From positions 41,748,532 to 41,812,531 of the forward strand of contig JAPXFY010000031.1 of the NCBI GenBank assembly GCA_030674185.1: DNA of 64,000 bases, written 5' to 3'. The notes beneath the pieces are model-generated. The model did no database searches, was not told the DNA's origin, and was given only the letters and a program-made list of their open reading frames with translations. Shown piece after piece: positions 22,993 through 35,707 of this stretch. This DNA comes from Monoplex corrugatus (taxonomy: Eukaryota; Mollusca; Gastropoda; Littorinimorpha; Ranellidae). Made by a program: the position numbers and the translations under genes. The stretch's first letter is position 1, and every line of letters begins with the position of its first letter.

Positions 22993-23490
22993 ATATAGTG
23001 GTACCAACAAATGCCTATCAGTTAACATCAGAAAGAGAGTCCTTGAATGTTATATAGAACCAATACTGTTGTACGGATGCGAGGCATGGACAGTCAGCAA
23101 GCAAAGCCAGAGCAGGATCGAGGCAGCCGAGATGTGGTTTCTCAGAAGAATGTTGAGAGTTCCATGGACAGCAAAGAAAACAAACGAGACAAGTCTTGAT
23201 GGAGGCAGACACAAGTAGATCACTCATAAGGAAGATTAGGAAAAGACAAGCAACATTTATAGGCCATTTTATGAGGAAGGGGGATTTGGAGCACCTGGTC
23301 ACAATGGGAAAGCTGGAGGGAAAGAGGGCACCAGATAGACCCAGGGAGAAAATGCTGGACGGACTTGTAGAGTGGCTGGGGAAGAGGAGGGTGGGAGAGA
23401 TGCTGGGGGCAACAAGAGATAGAGATGGTTGGAAGTCCATGGTCGCCAACGCCATGCGGCAGGGCACCTGATGATGATGATATAGTGGTA
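22993..23490 (+). mobile_element. RTE-like LINE 3' fragment with 11-bp TSD
   Basis: Flanked by ATATAGTGGTA at 22993-23003 and 23480-23490. It encodes the end of an endonuclease/reverse transcriptase: RKRVLECYIEPILLYGCEAW, SRIEAAEMWFLRRMLRVPW, a one-base frameshift near 23197, then MEADTSRSLIRKIRKRQATF, GHFMRKGDLEHLV, KMLDGLVEWLGKRR, WKSMVANAMRQGT. The stop TGA at 23469-23471 is the first unit of the TGA microsatellite tail. Other copies lie at 40436, 41521, 47295 and 56581. Similarity to the BovB-type C terminus is the reason for the RTE label. Confidence 0.9.
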
Positions 23491-23929
23491 GGCCTACAGC
23501 TTAATATTAATGGTTTTCTGTTGATGTTATTTTTAAAATGTTACTTTGTTTGACAGGACCAAGTGTTTGTATGGCTGTCTGTTTGTCACATGATGATGTT
23601 TTATTTTATTTCATTTTCTGGCTTAATGGTTCATGACCTACTTGTTGATTTGTCTGTATGCGAATTCTTGTACTTTTTCCAAAAAAGAAAAATTTTCGAA
23701 CATGCTTACAGTTGCAGTTGCAGTCCTGAGCACGTCTCCACAGCCTGCTGGGCTGTAGATATAGAACCTCACCATTTGTTGATTGGATGGTTATCTGATT
23801 GTCTATTGACTGATTCATGATTGGTTATTGAATGGTTTGGTGACCGATTTTTGTTTGTTGGGGGTTTTTTTTGGATTGACAGATATCTACTTATCTTGTG
23901 ACTGATTTATTGATGAATGGACATTTATT

Positions 23930-24100
23930 TAACCCTTTGACTCCCGCACCCTATCCATCAACTGCAAAAACTTAACCCTTTGATTCCCTCACCCTATCCA
24001 CCAGCTTCCTGCAGGAATCAAAGGGTTAAGTTTTTGCTTTGCTATCATTGTTGGCAATGCAAGATGCTGGTGGACAGGATGCGGGAGACAAGGGGTTAAT
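23930..24100. mobile_element. TTAA palindromic element
   Basis: Outer TTAACCCTTTGACTCCCGCA and inner CTTAACCCTTTGATTCCCTC. The centre is collapsed (CTTCCTGCAGGAATCAAAGG), then GTTAAGTTTTTGCTTTGCT, GATGCTGGTGGACAGGATGC, AAGGGGTTAA. Confidence 0.9.
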
Positions 24101-24224
24101 CATGTAATGACTGATAGTCATGTAAGCATCGAGTGATTTACTCATTACTATCATCTTTTTTTGTGTGTGTTCATTTGTTTTTTGTTTGTTTGTTTGTTTT
24201 TTGAAACTTGTTTTTAGTTATTAA

Positions 24225-24748
24225 TCGTGTAGTGATCCTCCCCTGTGAGGATGCTGAGGGCTCTGTCGGTATAAATAGTCTTTTCTGTCTCTTTGTTTCT
24301 GTCTTGTTGCTTTACTGTCTGTCATTTCTACCTATCATTTTCTGCCTTAATGGTCCATTCACCTGTGTGTGTTCGATGGGGGTCTTATGTACTTTTTCTT
24401 AGGATCGATAATTGGGTACATGTATTTTAAGTGTATTTTTGGCTCTAGGGAGGTGAGATACGCAGAAGCAATTTTAGGTAATTTATGCCTGTTTTTATGT
24501 ATGTTTTGGTGTCCTTATGTATGTTTATATTTGTATTCAGGTGTGTTTTTTAAATCTCCCCTGTGTGATAAATTGGACGGAGTGGTCAATGGCGGGGGCA
24601 TGTCCTTGGATTATGTGCGTGAATGCATTGGTATGTGCACTTAATTTTCTTTTCTTTTTTCTGTTGATGTTTTGTATGTTTTGAAACGGTTATAGCCCTG
24701 ATATGGCTCTAGGCAGTCGACTGGGCTTTAAACAACAGTAACAATAAC
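24225..24748 (-). repeat. Dispersed family C copy
   Basis: CCCCTGTGAGGATGCTGAGG, TCGGTATAAATAGTC, GATAATTGGGTACATGTATT, GATAAATTGGACGGAGTGGT, GGCAGTCGACTGGGCTTTAA then AACAACAGTAACAATAAC, a short-repeat tail. Confidence 0.82.
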
Positions 24749-24904
24749 AATGCAGTGATCAATTGATTGATGGTTATGTAAGCATCTAGTGATTGAGTTA
24801 TTGTCTTTTTTGTGTTTGGTTTGTTTTTTGTTTTTTTGGGGGAGGAGGGTTTCTTTGATGATTATTCAGTCATGTGATTGGTTTTATTAATGTTGCCATT
24901 TATG

Positions 24905-24992
24905 TAATCCTTTCCCTCCTTCAACCTATTCACCAGCTTCCGGTTGCTGCAGTAAGCTGGTGGGTAGGGTGAGGGATTGACAGGGTTCAGTG
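24905..24992. mobile_element. TTAA palindromic element, inner part only
   Basis: AATCCTTTCCCTCCTTCAAC, CTATTCACCAGCTTCCGG, GCAGTAAGCTGGTGGGTAGG, GTGAGGGATTGACAGGGTT. This is a solitary diverged inner palindrome. Confidence 0.7.
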
Positions 24993-25129
24993 TGTACAGT
25001 TTTATGCTGTGGATAGACATGATGTACGTATGTGATCATCTTTTTGTGTAGCGTGAATGACATTGTTGCATTTTGAGGTACATGACCGTTTGATAATAAA
25101 ATTATATTCATTACGAGGCAGACTCCATT

Positions 25130-25705
25130 TCATGTGTGTGTACTGTGGAACAGACATACTGTGTTCTTCTTGTTATTGGTGTGTGTATTTGTGTGTATTG
25201 TCTGTGTGTGTGTGTCTGTCTGTCTGTTGTGAGTTTGTGTGTATTGGTCTGTGTGTGTGTGTGTGTGTATTGGTCTGTGTGTTTGTGTGTATTGGTCTGT
25301 GTGTGTTGTGTGTGTATTGGTCTCTGTGTGTGCTGTCTGTCTGTGTGTGTGTATTGGTCATGTGTGTGTGTATTGGTCTGTGTGTGTGTATTGGTCTCTG
25401 TGTGTGTGTGTGTGTATTGGTGTGTGTCTGTGGGTGTGTGTGTATCTGTCTGTCTGTGTGTATTGGTCTGTGTGTGTGTGTGTCTGTCTGTCTGTTGTAT
25501 TGGTCTGTGTGTGTGTGTATTGGTCTGTCTGTGTGCTGTCTGTGTGTGTGTGTGTGTGTATTGGTCTGTGTGTGTCTGTCTGTCTATGTGTATTGGTCTG
25601 TGTGTATTGGTTCTGTGTGTGTGTGTGTGGTGTATTGGAGTGTGTCTGTCTGTGTGTTTGTGTCGTGTATCGGTCTGTCTGTCTGTCTGTGTGTTTGTGT
25701 GTGTG
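25130..25705. repeat. TGTGTGTATTGGTC compound array
   Basis: TG runs punctuated by GTATTGGTCTG and (CTGT)n blocks for about 570 bp. Frames on both strands are repeat artefacts. Confidence 0.96.
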
Positions 25706-25884
25706 TTTATTTCTTTTGTATTCATTTTCTTACATTGATAATCATGCAGTACATAGGCTACAACATGCTTCAACACAAACAGACAGACAAAACAAAACCC
25801 ATGTGCACACGTTTATATATTCACACAAAGCGGCAAGAAGGATTGCAAAGAAGTCAGCAGATGAGACACTACAGCAGGAAATGA

Positions 25885-26130
25885 AACTATTTCTCATATA
25901 TTTTATACTGGGGCAGCCAGGCAAATGTCCTGCTCTTCACGATTTTCAACCGTTGAGGGATCTTTAACATGCACAGGCCAGAAGGCACAGAGGTCCAATT
26001 CAGTTCAATTTTTCCAGTCAAACTGAGGAGAAAAGCCAAGGCCTCAATGGGAAACGAACCCTGGAACCTTAAGTTCAGTCATCGGCTGGTGAATCTCCGA
26101 ACTATTCTGCCATTCTTCTCTTTACATGAT
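25885..26130 (-). mobile_element. SINE-like retroposon fragment
   Basis: CAACCGTTGAGGGATCTTTA, ACATGCACAGGCCAGAAGGC, AATGGGAAACGAACCCTGGA, GTTCAGTCATCGGCTGGTG. GAACCCTGGAACC resembles a B box on the - strand, suggesting a tRNA-related element in inverse orientation. Only one copy is seen here. Confidence 0.5.
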
Positions 26131-26234
26131 TGTATGTATTTTGTGATTGTCAACATATTGTTGAGATGTCTGACTTGAAAACACACACAAAAAAAACTTA
26201 GCAAGGGAAAAAAATAAGTAATACAGTTTGTGAT

Positions 26235-29200
26235 AATTATAAAAGACAGAGAGAGAATACTAGATCAAGACAGAGTGAGAATACTAGATCAAGACAGACA
26301 GAATACTATATCAAGACAGGGACAGAATACTAGATCAAGACAGACAATACTAGATCAAGACAGGGACAGAATACTAGATCAAGACAGGGACATAATACTA
26401 GATCAAGACAGAGAGAATACTAGATCAAGACAATACTAGACCAAGAAAAAGAATACTAGATCAAGAAAGAGAAATAATGGATCAAGAGACAGAATACTAG
26501 ATCAAGACAGAGACAATACTAGATCAAGACACAATACTAGATCAAGACAGGGACAGAATACTAGATCAAGACGGACAATACTAGATCAAGACGGACAGAA
26601 TACTAGATCAAGACAGACAATATTAGATCAAGACAGGGACAGAATACTAGATCAAGAGAGACAATACTAGATCAAGACAGGGACAGAATACTAGATCAAG
26701 ACGGACAATACTAGATCAAGACAGGGACAGAATACTAGATCAAGACAGACAATACTAGATCAAGACGGGGACAGAATACTAGATCAATACAGACAATACT
26801 AGATCGAGACAGAATACTAGATCAAGACAGACAGAATACATATCAAGACAGACAATACTAGATCAAGACAGGGACAGAATACTAGATCAAGACAGACAAT
26901 ACTAGATCAAGACAGGGACAGAATACTAGATCGACAGACAGAATACTAGATCAAGACAATACTAGACCAAGAAAAAGAAATACTAGATCAAGAAAGAGAA
27001 ATAATGGATCAAGATACAGAATACTAGATCAAGACAGGGACAATACTAGATCAAGACAGGGACAATACTAGATCAAGACAGGGACAGAATACTAGATCGA
27101 CAGACAATACTAGATCAAGACAGGACAGAATACTAGATCAAGACAGACAATACTAGATCAAGACAGGGACAGAATACTAGATCGACAGACAATACTAGAT
27201 CAAGACAGGGACAGAATACTAGATCAAGACAGACAATACTAGATCAAGACAGGGACAGAATACTAGATCAAGACAGACAATACTAGATCAAGACAGGGAC
27301 AGAATACTAGATCAAGACAGACAATACTAGATCAGAAGAGAGACAGAAGACAGAAATACTAGATCAAGACAGACGAATACTAGATCAAAGACGAAAGAGG
27401 GACAGAATAACTAGATCAAGACAGACAATACTAGATCAAGAGAGACAGAAAAGAGAAAGAATACAGATCAAGAGAAAATAGACAGAGAAAATACTAGATC
27501 AAGAAGAGACAGAATACTAGATCAAAGAAAAAATACTAGATCAAGAGAGAGAGATAATGATCAAAAGAGACAGAAATACAGATCAGAGAAGATCAATCAA
27601 GAAGAAACAGAATACTAGTATCAAAAAGAACAATCAGATCAAGGAAAGAATAACAGATCAAGAGAGAAACAATACAGATCAAGAAAAGAGTAGAAAGAAA
27701 AATAATGATCAAGAGAGAGAGAGAAACAATACTGTATCAAGAGAGAGAACAATACCCGATCAAAGAGAGAAAACAATACGTACAAAGTATCAAGAGAGAG
27801 AAACAATTACGTATCAAGAGAAAGAAACAAACTGTATCAAGAGAGAAGAAACAATAACTGTATCAAGAGAGAGAAGAAACAATACAGTATCAAGAGAGAA
27901 AGAAACAATTACAGTATCAAGAGAGAAAGAAACAATTACAGTATCAAGAGAGAAGAAACAAACAGTATCAAGAGAGAAGAAACAATTACGTATCAAGAGA
28001 GAAGAACAACTGTATCAAGAGAGAAGAAACAAACTGTATCAGAGAGAAAGAAACACACTGTATCAAGAAGAAGAAACAATTACGTATCAGAAGAGAAAAT
28101 ACTGTATCAAGAGAGAAGAAAAATACAGATCGAGAGAAAAAAACAATACGTATCGAGAAAAAACAATTACATTGAGAGAAAGAAACAATAGTTCAAAGAA
28201 GAAACAATACTGTATCAAGAGAAAACAATTACATACAAGAGGAAAGAAAACACTTATCAAGAGAGAGAAACATTCATATCAAGAGGAACTAAGACAAAGA
28301 AGAAACAATTACAGTATCAAAGAGAAAAAACAATACGTATCAGAGAGAGAAACAATTACATATCAAGAGAAGAAACAATTACAGTATCAAGAAGAGAACA
28401 ATTACAGTATCAAGAAGAGAAACAATTACGTATCAAGAGAAAACAATACGTACAGAGAGAAACAACGATCAAAGAGAAACAATTACAGTATCAAAGAGAG
28501 AAACAATACGTATCAAGAGAAGAAACAATACGTATCAAGAGAGAAAAACAATTACAGTATCAAGAGAGAAAGAAACAACAGTATCAAGAGAGAGAGAACA
28601 ATACAGATCAGAGAGAAAGAAACAATACTGTATCAAGAGAGAAGAAACAAACTGTATCAAGAGAGAGAGAAACAATACGTACAAGAGAAAAGAAACAAAA
28701 CTGTACAGAGAGAGAAACAAACGTATCAAGAGAGAAGAAACATACTGTAACGAGAGAAAAACAATACTATCAAGAGAGAAGAAAAATAGTACAAGAAAAG
28801 AAACAATAAGTATCAGGAGAAAAAACAATACTGTATCAAGAGAGAAAACAATTACAGATCAAGAGAGAAGAAACAATACGTATCAAGAGAGAGAAACAAT
28901 TACGTATCAAGGAGAGAGAACAATACGTATCAAGAGAAGAAACAAACGTACAAAGAGAAAGAACAAACAGTATCAAGAGAAGAAACAAAACTACAAAGAG
29001 AAAAAACAACACGTATCAAGAGAGAGAAACAATACGTATCAAGAGAGAAAGAAACAACACTGTATCAGAGAGAAGAAACAATACAGTATCAAAAGAACAA
29101 AACTGATCAAGAAAAGAAACAATACGTATCAAGAGAGAAAGAAACAACACTGTATCAAGAGAGAGAACAATACGTATCAAGAGAGAAAGAAACAACGTAT

Positions 29201-32200
29201 CAAGAGAGAAGAACATTACAGTATCAAGAGAAGAAACAATTACATATCAAGAAGAGAAACAATACTGTATCAAGAGAGAAAACAATACAGTATCAAGAAG
29301 AGAAACAACTGTATCAAAGAGAGAAACAATACGTATCAAGAGAGAAAAAACAATACGTATCAAGAGAGAGAAACAATTACAGTATCAAGAGAAAGAACAA
29401 TTACAGTATCAAGAGAGAAAGAAACAATACTGTATCAAGAGAGAAGAAACAACGTATCAAGAGAGAAAAACAAAAGTACAAGAGAGAGAGAAACAATACG
29501 TATCAAGAGAAAGAAACATACAGTATCAAGAGAGAGAACAATTACAGTATCAAGAGAGAAAGAAACAAACAGTATCAAGAGAGAAGAAACACAGTATCAA
29601 GAGAGAAGAAACAATACGTATCAAGAGAGAGAAACAATACGTACAAAGAGAAGAAACAATAACGTATCAAAGAGAAAGAACAATTACGTATCAAAGAGAA
29701 GAAACATTACAGTATCAAGAAGAGAACAATACGTACAAGAGAGAAAGAAACATACATATCAAGAGAGAAGAAACAAAACTTCAGAGAGAAAACAAACACG
29801 TATCAAGAGAGAAAGAACAACACTGATCAAGAGAGAAAGAAACAATTACGTACAAGAAGAAGAAACAAACTGTATCAAGAGAGAAGAAACAAACGTACAA
29901 GAGAAAGAAACAAACGTATCAAGAGAGAAGAAACAATTACAGTATCAAGAGAAGAAACAATACGTATCAAGAAAAGAACAACAGTATCAAGAGAGAAAGA
30001 ACAACACGTATCAGAGAGAAAAACAATACGTATCAAGAGAAAAAAACAACACGTTCAAGAAGAAAGAAACAATACGTATCAAGAAGAGAACAATACAGTA
30101 TCAAGAGAGAAAGAAACATACTATCAAGAGAGAAGAAACAATACTGTATCAAGAGAGAGAAACAATTACAGATCAAGAGAGAGAAACAATTACGTATCAG
30201 AGAGAAAGAAACAATTACAGTATCAAGAGAGAAGAAACAATACTTACAAGAGAAAGAACAATTACAGTACAAGAGGAAGAAACAATTACTGTATCAAGAA
30301 GAACATACACAGAAGAAGAAACAATTACGTATCAAGAGAGAAAGAAACAATTACGTATCAAGAGAGAAGAAACAATACTGTATCAAGAGAGAAAACAATT
30401 ACAGTATCAGAGAGAGAAACAATTACGTATCAAGAGAGAAGAAACAATACTCAAGAGAGAAAAACAATAAGTATCAAAGAAGAAACAATACTATCAAGAG
30501 AGAAGAAACAAACAGTATCAAGAAGAAAGAAACAATACGTATCAAGAAGAAAGAAACACACTGATCAAGAAGAAGAAAATACTGATCAAGAGAAAGAAAA
30601 TCAGATAAAGAGAAAGAAACATACGTATCAAGAGAGAGAAAAGACAAAAGAAAACTGTCAAGAGAAAGAAACAATTACAAGAAGAAACTATACAAAGAAG
30701 ACAATTGTTGAGAACTTCTTCGGAAAAAAAAAGAAAGAGAGAAAATAAGACAGGAAAAACAAACTGTAAGAAACAACAGAAAAAACATGAAAGAGAAACA
30801 ATAACAGTATCAAGAGAGAACACGATCAAACAAAACTACAGTATCAAGAGAGAGAGAACAATTACGTATCAAGAGAGAAGAAAACAATAACGTATCAAGA
30901 GAGAGAGAAACAATTACAGTATCAAGAGAGAAGAAACAATTACAGTATCAAGAGAGAGAGAAAACAATTACAGTATCAAGAGAGAAAGAAACAATAACAG
31001 TATCAAGAGAGAGAGAAAACAATTACGTATCAAGAGAGAAAGAAACAATAACAGTATCAAGAGAAGAGAAACAATTACTGTATCAAGAGAGAGAGAAACA
31101 ATTACTGTATCAAGAGAGAAGAAACAAAACATGTATCAAAGAGAGAGAAACAAATACTGTATCAAGAGAAGAGAAACAATTACTGTATCAAGAGAGAGAG
31201 AAACAATTACAGTATCAAGAGAGAGAAACAATTACAGTATCAAGAGAGAGAGAAACAATTACTGTATCAAGAGAGAAGAGAAACAAACACTGTATCAAGA
31301 GAGAAAGAAACAATTACTGTATCAAGAGAGAGAAAAAACAAACACTGTATCAAGAGAGAGAAACAATTACAGTATCAAGAGAGAGAGAAACAATTACTGT
31401 ATCAAGAGAGAAAGAAACAATAACTGTATCAAGAGAGAGAGAAACAATTACTGTATCAAGAGAGAGAGAAACAATTACAGTATCAAGAGAGAGAGAAACA
31501 ATTACAGTATCAAGAGAGAAAGAAACAATACTGTATCAAGAGAGAGAGAAACAATTACTGTATCAAGAGAGAAGAAACAATTACGTATCAAGAGAGAGAG
31601 AAACAATTACTGTATCAAGAGAGAGAGAAAACAATTACAGTATCAAGAGAGAGAGAAACAATTACTGTATCAAGAGAGAAGAAAACAATTACTGTATCAA
31701 GAGAGAGAAGAAACAATCACTGTATCAAGAGAGAGAGAAACAATTACTGTATCAAGAGAGAAAGAAACAATTACTGTATCAAGAGAGAAAGAAACAATCA
31801 CTGTATCAAGAGAGAGAGAAACAATTACTGTATCAAGAGAGAAAGAAACAATTACTGTATCAAGAGAGAGAGAAACAATCACTGTATCAAGAGAGAAAGA
31901 AACAATTACAGTATCAAGAGAGAAAGAAACAATCATTGTATCAAGAGAGAAAGAAACAATTACTGTATCAAGAGAGAGAGAAACAATCACAGTATCAAGA
32001 GAGAAAGAAACAATCACTGTATCAAGAGAGAGAAACAATTACTGTATCAAGAGAGAGAGAAACAATCACAGTATCAAGAGAGAAAGAAACAATTACTGTA
32101 TCAAAAGAGAGCAAGAAACAATACAAGAGAGAATTCTAGATCAAGAAAGAAAGAGAGAATACTTGATCAAGAGAGAGAGAGAATACCAGATAAAGAGAGA

Positions 32201-32262
32201 GAGAAAGAGAAGGAGAAACAATACTGTATCAAGAGAGAGAGAGAAAGACAGAAAGAAAATAC
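26235..32262. repeat. 6-kb ATCAAGA-type tandem array
   Basis: Two related blocks. 26235-27560: units such as GACAGAATACTAGATCAAGA, often alternating with GACAATACTAGATCAAGA. 27560-32262: units AGAGAGAGAAACAATTACTG plus TATCA. Both share ATACT..ATCAAGA, so one probably evolved from the other. From about 27300 to 30900 units vary by frequent one-base losses (TACGTATCAAG for TACTGTATCAAG). 30900-32100 is regular. Open frames such as 31131-32276 follow from the repeat period and are not called as genes. Confidence 0.96.
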
Positions 32263-32304
32263 TGTGCCAATCTTGAGCATTTTATTATTTGAAACAATTA
32301 TCAA

Positions 32305-32455
32305 GCCATTAGTCATTATTACCTTATACCACCTAAACGTATGTATGCACCATTGTTTTTGTTGTTTACACTTACTTGTGTCATAGCGCTGTAAACAACA
32401 AAAACAATGGTGCATACATACTTGTAGGTGGTATAAGGTAATAATGACTAATGGA
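32305..32455. mobile_element. Palindromic foldback element (~150 bp hairpin)
   Basis: Arm CCATTAGTCATTATTACCTT ATACCACCTA...GCACCATTGTTTTTGTTGTTTACA is repeated in reverse complement from 32389 to 32454, with a loop of about 20 bp containing TTACTTGTGTCATAGCG. Arms of about 65 bp differ at only a few positions. It could be a MITE or a young inverted duplication. Confidence 0.9.
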
Positions 32456-32955
32456 TTTAGTAAAACCTACGTGGCGCACTGCTATAATTTGTCAAAATTA
32501 TCAAGCCAGGATTCCTAAAAGAAACATAATGAAAAATACAATAAAATGAAATAATCATTTCAGTCTGATAACACCATCACACACCAAAACATAAACCATA
32601 CATGTTACGCAATGTATACAATGAATTAAAAGTCTAAATAACTCCCAGTTCCATAGTGCTAAATAAATCTGGTTACTTTTTTGTTTTGTTTCAACACACT
32701 GCAAATTCACACGTTTTTCTTATGCAATATTAAACAAAAATTGATAGTTGTAATCATAATTGTATGAAACATAAGATATATATATATATATATATATATC
32801 ATAATTGTGGAACTGCAAGGACAAAGGTATGTACATTTCTGAGGATATGCAGAAAGGTTTTTCAATGGTCATAAAAGAGCTTCCGCTTTATTTTTTCTTT
32901 TCTTTTTTTTTTTTTATATATATACAAACAACTGTTGTCAAAGAACAGAAAATTG
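32456..32955. other. AT-rich spacer
   Basis: No gene or dispersed family recognised. Contains (TA)n at 32778-32800 and a poly-T stretch at 32895-32915. Confidence 0.6.
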
Positions 32956-33218
32956 TATAATAGCACTGTGTTATATATAAATAGCACTGTGTAATATATA
33001 AATAGCACTGTGTTATATATAAATAGCACTGTGTTATATATAAATAGCACTGTGTTATATATAAATAGCACTGTGTTATATATAAATAGCACTGTGTTAT
33101 ATATAAATAGCACTGTGTTATATATAAATAGCACTGTGTTATATATAAATAGCACTGTGTTATATATAAATAGCACTGTGTTATATATAAATAGCACTGT
33201 GTTATATAAATTAGTAGA
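32956..33218. repeat. 21-bp minisatellite
   Basis: Twelve near-identical copies of ATAGCACTGTGTTATATATAA. The period is divisible by three, so several frames stay open on both strands. Confidence 0.97.
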
Positions 33219-33621
33219 ATCCTGTAAAAGAAGTCTGAAATATTTCTGGCAAACAGTTTATAACATTTCACAAAAGAATACCCAGCCTCAAAATAAAATC
33301 ACTGTTGATGATTGGTTCCAACATTTCAATTCAAATATATCTTGGAAAATGCCTCAAATTCTCAAGAAACAAATTTGATCTTGATATTGCAGATCCTATG
33401 CTAGACTGAAGAAGTGCTTACTGCTAACAGAAAGGTAAAAAAAAAATTTATTTTTTAAATACATATCTGCAGGACCAGATCAAATCACTGGTGAATTGTT
33501 GAAATACACTTGTGATTTCACTGTTGATTTTCTTTTTAGTAAAGTTATTTAGTAACTTATTCAATAAAAGTACATACCCCAAAATCTGGAATGAGTCCAT
33601 TCTGCTGCCACAGTACAATCA

Positions 33622-35085
33622 AAGGAGATGTTAACATCTCCAGTTACTACAGAAGTGTTTGTGTTAACATCTCCAGTCACTACAGAAGTGTTTGTGTTAA
33701 CATCTCCAGTCACTACAGAAGTGTTTGTGTTAACATCTCCAGTCACTACAGAAGTGTTTGTGTTAACATCTCCAGTCACTACAGAAGTGTTTATGTTAAC
33801 ATCTCCAGTCACTACAGAAGTGTTTGTGTTAACATCTCCAGTCACTACAGAAGTGTTTATGTTAACATCTCCAGTCACTACAGAAGTGTTTGTGTTAACA
33901 TCTCCAGTCACTACAGAAGTGTTTATGTTAACATCTCCAGTCACTACAGAAGTGTTTATGTTAACATCTCCAGTCACTACAGAAGTGTTTATGTTAACAT
34001 CTCCAGTCACTACAGAAGTGTTTATGTTAACATCTCCAGTCACTACAGAAGTGTTTATGTTAACATCTCCAGTCACTACAGAAGTGTTTGTGTTAACATC
34101 TCCAGTCACTACAGAAGTGTTTGTGTTAACATCTCCAGTCACTACAGAAGTGTTTGTGTTAACATCTCCAGTCACTACAGAAGTGTTTGTGTTAACATCT
34201 CCAGTCACTACAGAAGTGTTTGTGTTAACATCTCCAGTCACTACAGAAGTGTTTGTGTTAACATCTCCAGTCACTACAGAAGTGTTTGTGTTAACATCTC
34301 CAGTTACTACAGAAGTGTTTATGGTAACATCTCCAGTCACTACAGAAGTGTTTGTGTTAACATCTCCAGTTACTACAGAAGTGTTTGTGTTAACATCTCC
34401 AGTCACTACAGAAGTGTTTGTGTTAACATCTCCAGTCACTACAGAAGTGTTTGTGTTAACATCTCCAGTCACTACAGAAGTGTTTGTGTTAACATCTCCA
34501 GTCACTACAGAAGTGTTTGTGTTAACATCTCCAGTCACTACAGAAGTGTTTGTGTTAACATCTCCAGTCACTACAGAAGTGTTTGTGTTAACATCTCCAG
34601 TCACTACAGAAGTGTTTATGGTAACATCTCCAGTCACTACAGAAGTGTTTGTGTTAACATCTCCAGTTACTACAGAAGTGTTTATGGTAACATCTCCAGT
34701 CACTACAGAAGTGTTTGTGTTAACATCTCCAGTCACTACAGAAGTGTTTGTGTTAACATCTCCAGTCACTACAGAAGTGTTTGTGTTAACATCTCCAGTC
34801 ACTACAGAAGTGTTTGTGTTAACATCTCCAGTCACTACAGAAGTGTTTGTGTTAACATCTCCAGTCACTACAGAAGTGTTTGTGTTAACATCTCCAGTCA
34901 CTACAGAAGTGTTTGTGTTAACATCTCCAGTCACTACAGAAGTGTTTGTGTTAACATCTCCAGTCACTACAGAAGTGTTTATGTTAACATCTCCAGTCAC
35001 TACAGAAGTGTTTATGCTAACATCTCCAGTCACTACAGAAGTGTTTATGTTAACATCTCCAGTCACTACAGAAGTGTTTGTCTGA
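33622..35085. repeat. 33-bp minisatellite (~44 copies)
   Basis: Unit made of ACATCTCCAGTCACTACAGA and AGTGTTTGTGTTA, extremely homogeneous. Variation is confined to a few sites: TTTGTG/TTTATG, GTTAAC/GGTAAC, AGTCAC/AGTTAC. The unit is free of stops in two + frames and one - frame, giving frames of about 500 codons (for example TSPVTTEVFVL repeated). No splice context, signal peptide or unique flanking domain supports translation. Confidence 0.96.
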
Positions 35086-35184
35086 TACAAGTAAAAACAA
35101 TACATACAGTTCTATTATCAAACATCAGGTTACAAGTATGGATAGAATAAGCAACACACAATGGGAGAGTAATAGGTAGAGTTT

Positions 35185-35370
35185 ATAACCCTCTGACTCC
35201 CTCACCCTATCCACCAACTGCAAAAACTTAACCCTTTGACTCCCTCACCCTATCCACCAGCTTCCTGCAGGAAGCTGGTGGATAGGGTGAGGGAGTCAAA
35301 GGGTTAAGTTTTTGCTTTGCTAGCATGTTTGACAATGGTGGTGGACAGGGTGCTGGAATCAAAGGGTTGA
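35185..35370. mobile_element. TTAA palindromic element, near intact
   Basis: TAACCCTCTGACTCCCTCAC at the left, inner CTTAACCCTTTGACTCCCTC, central palindrome CAGCTTCCTGCAGGAAGCTG, inner right GGGAGTCAAAGGGTTAAG, TTTTTGCTTTGCTAGCATG, right end AATCAAAGGGTTGA. The inner palindrome is perfect for over 30 bp per arm. Confidence 0.93.
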
Positions 35371-35623
35371 GAAAGACTATTCTACAACCGATTATGCATT
35401 CACATTGTTAGTGGTGTACAGAAACAATATGCAATGAATCGAAAGCTATACGCAGCTTTCACTAACTTTAAACAAGGTGTTCCATTCAATTTCAAGACAT
35501 CTTTTATGGCCAATCCGCGTAAAAAAAAAAAAAAGGGATCAAAGAGTAAGCTCTTTCACTGTGTTATGAGCATGTCTAACGTAGATAAAGCTGTTGTAAA
35601 ATGTGTTAATTCAACTTTTCACA

Positions 35624-35707
35624 ACAGGAGATGAAGAAGCAATAGCAGGAGATGAAGAAGCAATAGCAGGAGATGAAGAAGCAATAGCAGGAGATGAAGA
35701 AGTAATG
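35624..35707. repeat. 21-bp tandem repeat
   Basis: GGAGATGAAGAAGCAATAGCA, four copies. The flanks (35375-36180) hold nothing else recognised. Confidence 0.9.

Noticed and set aside
31131..32276. 381-codon Glu/Arg/Asn-rich protein
   Set aside because: Tandem AGAGAGAAACAATTACTGTATCA units; frame is destroyed by small deletions elsewhere in the same array.
33561..35150. Three overlapping ~500-codon proteins
   Set aside because: All three come from one 33-bp unit; no independent coding evidence.
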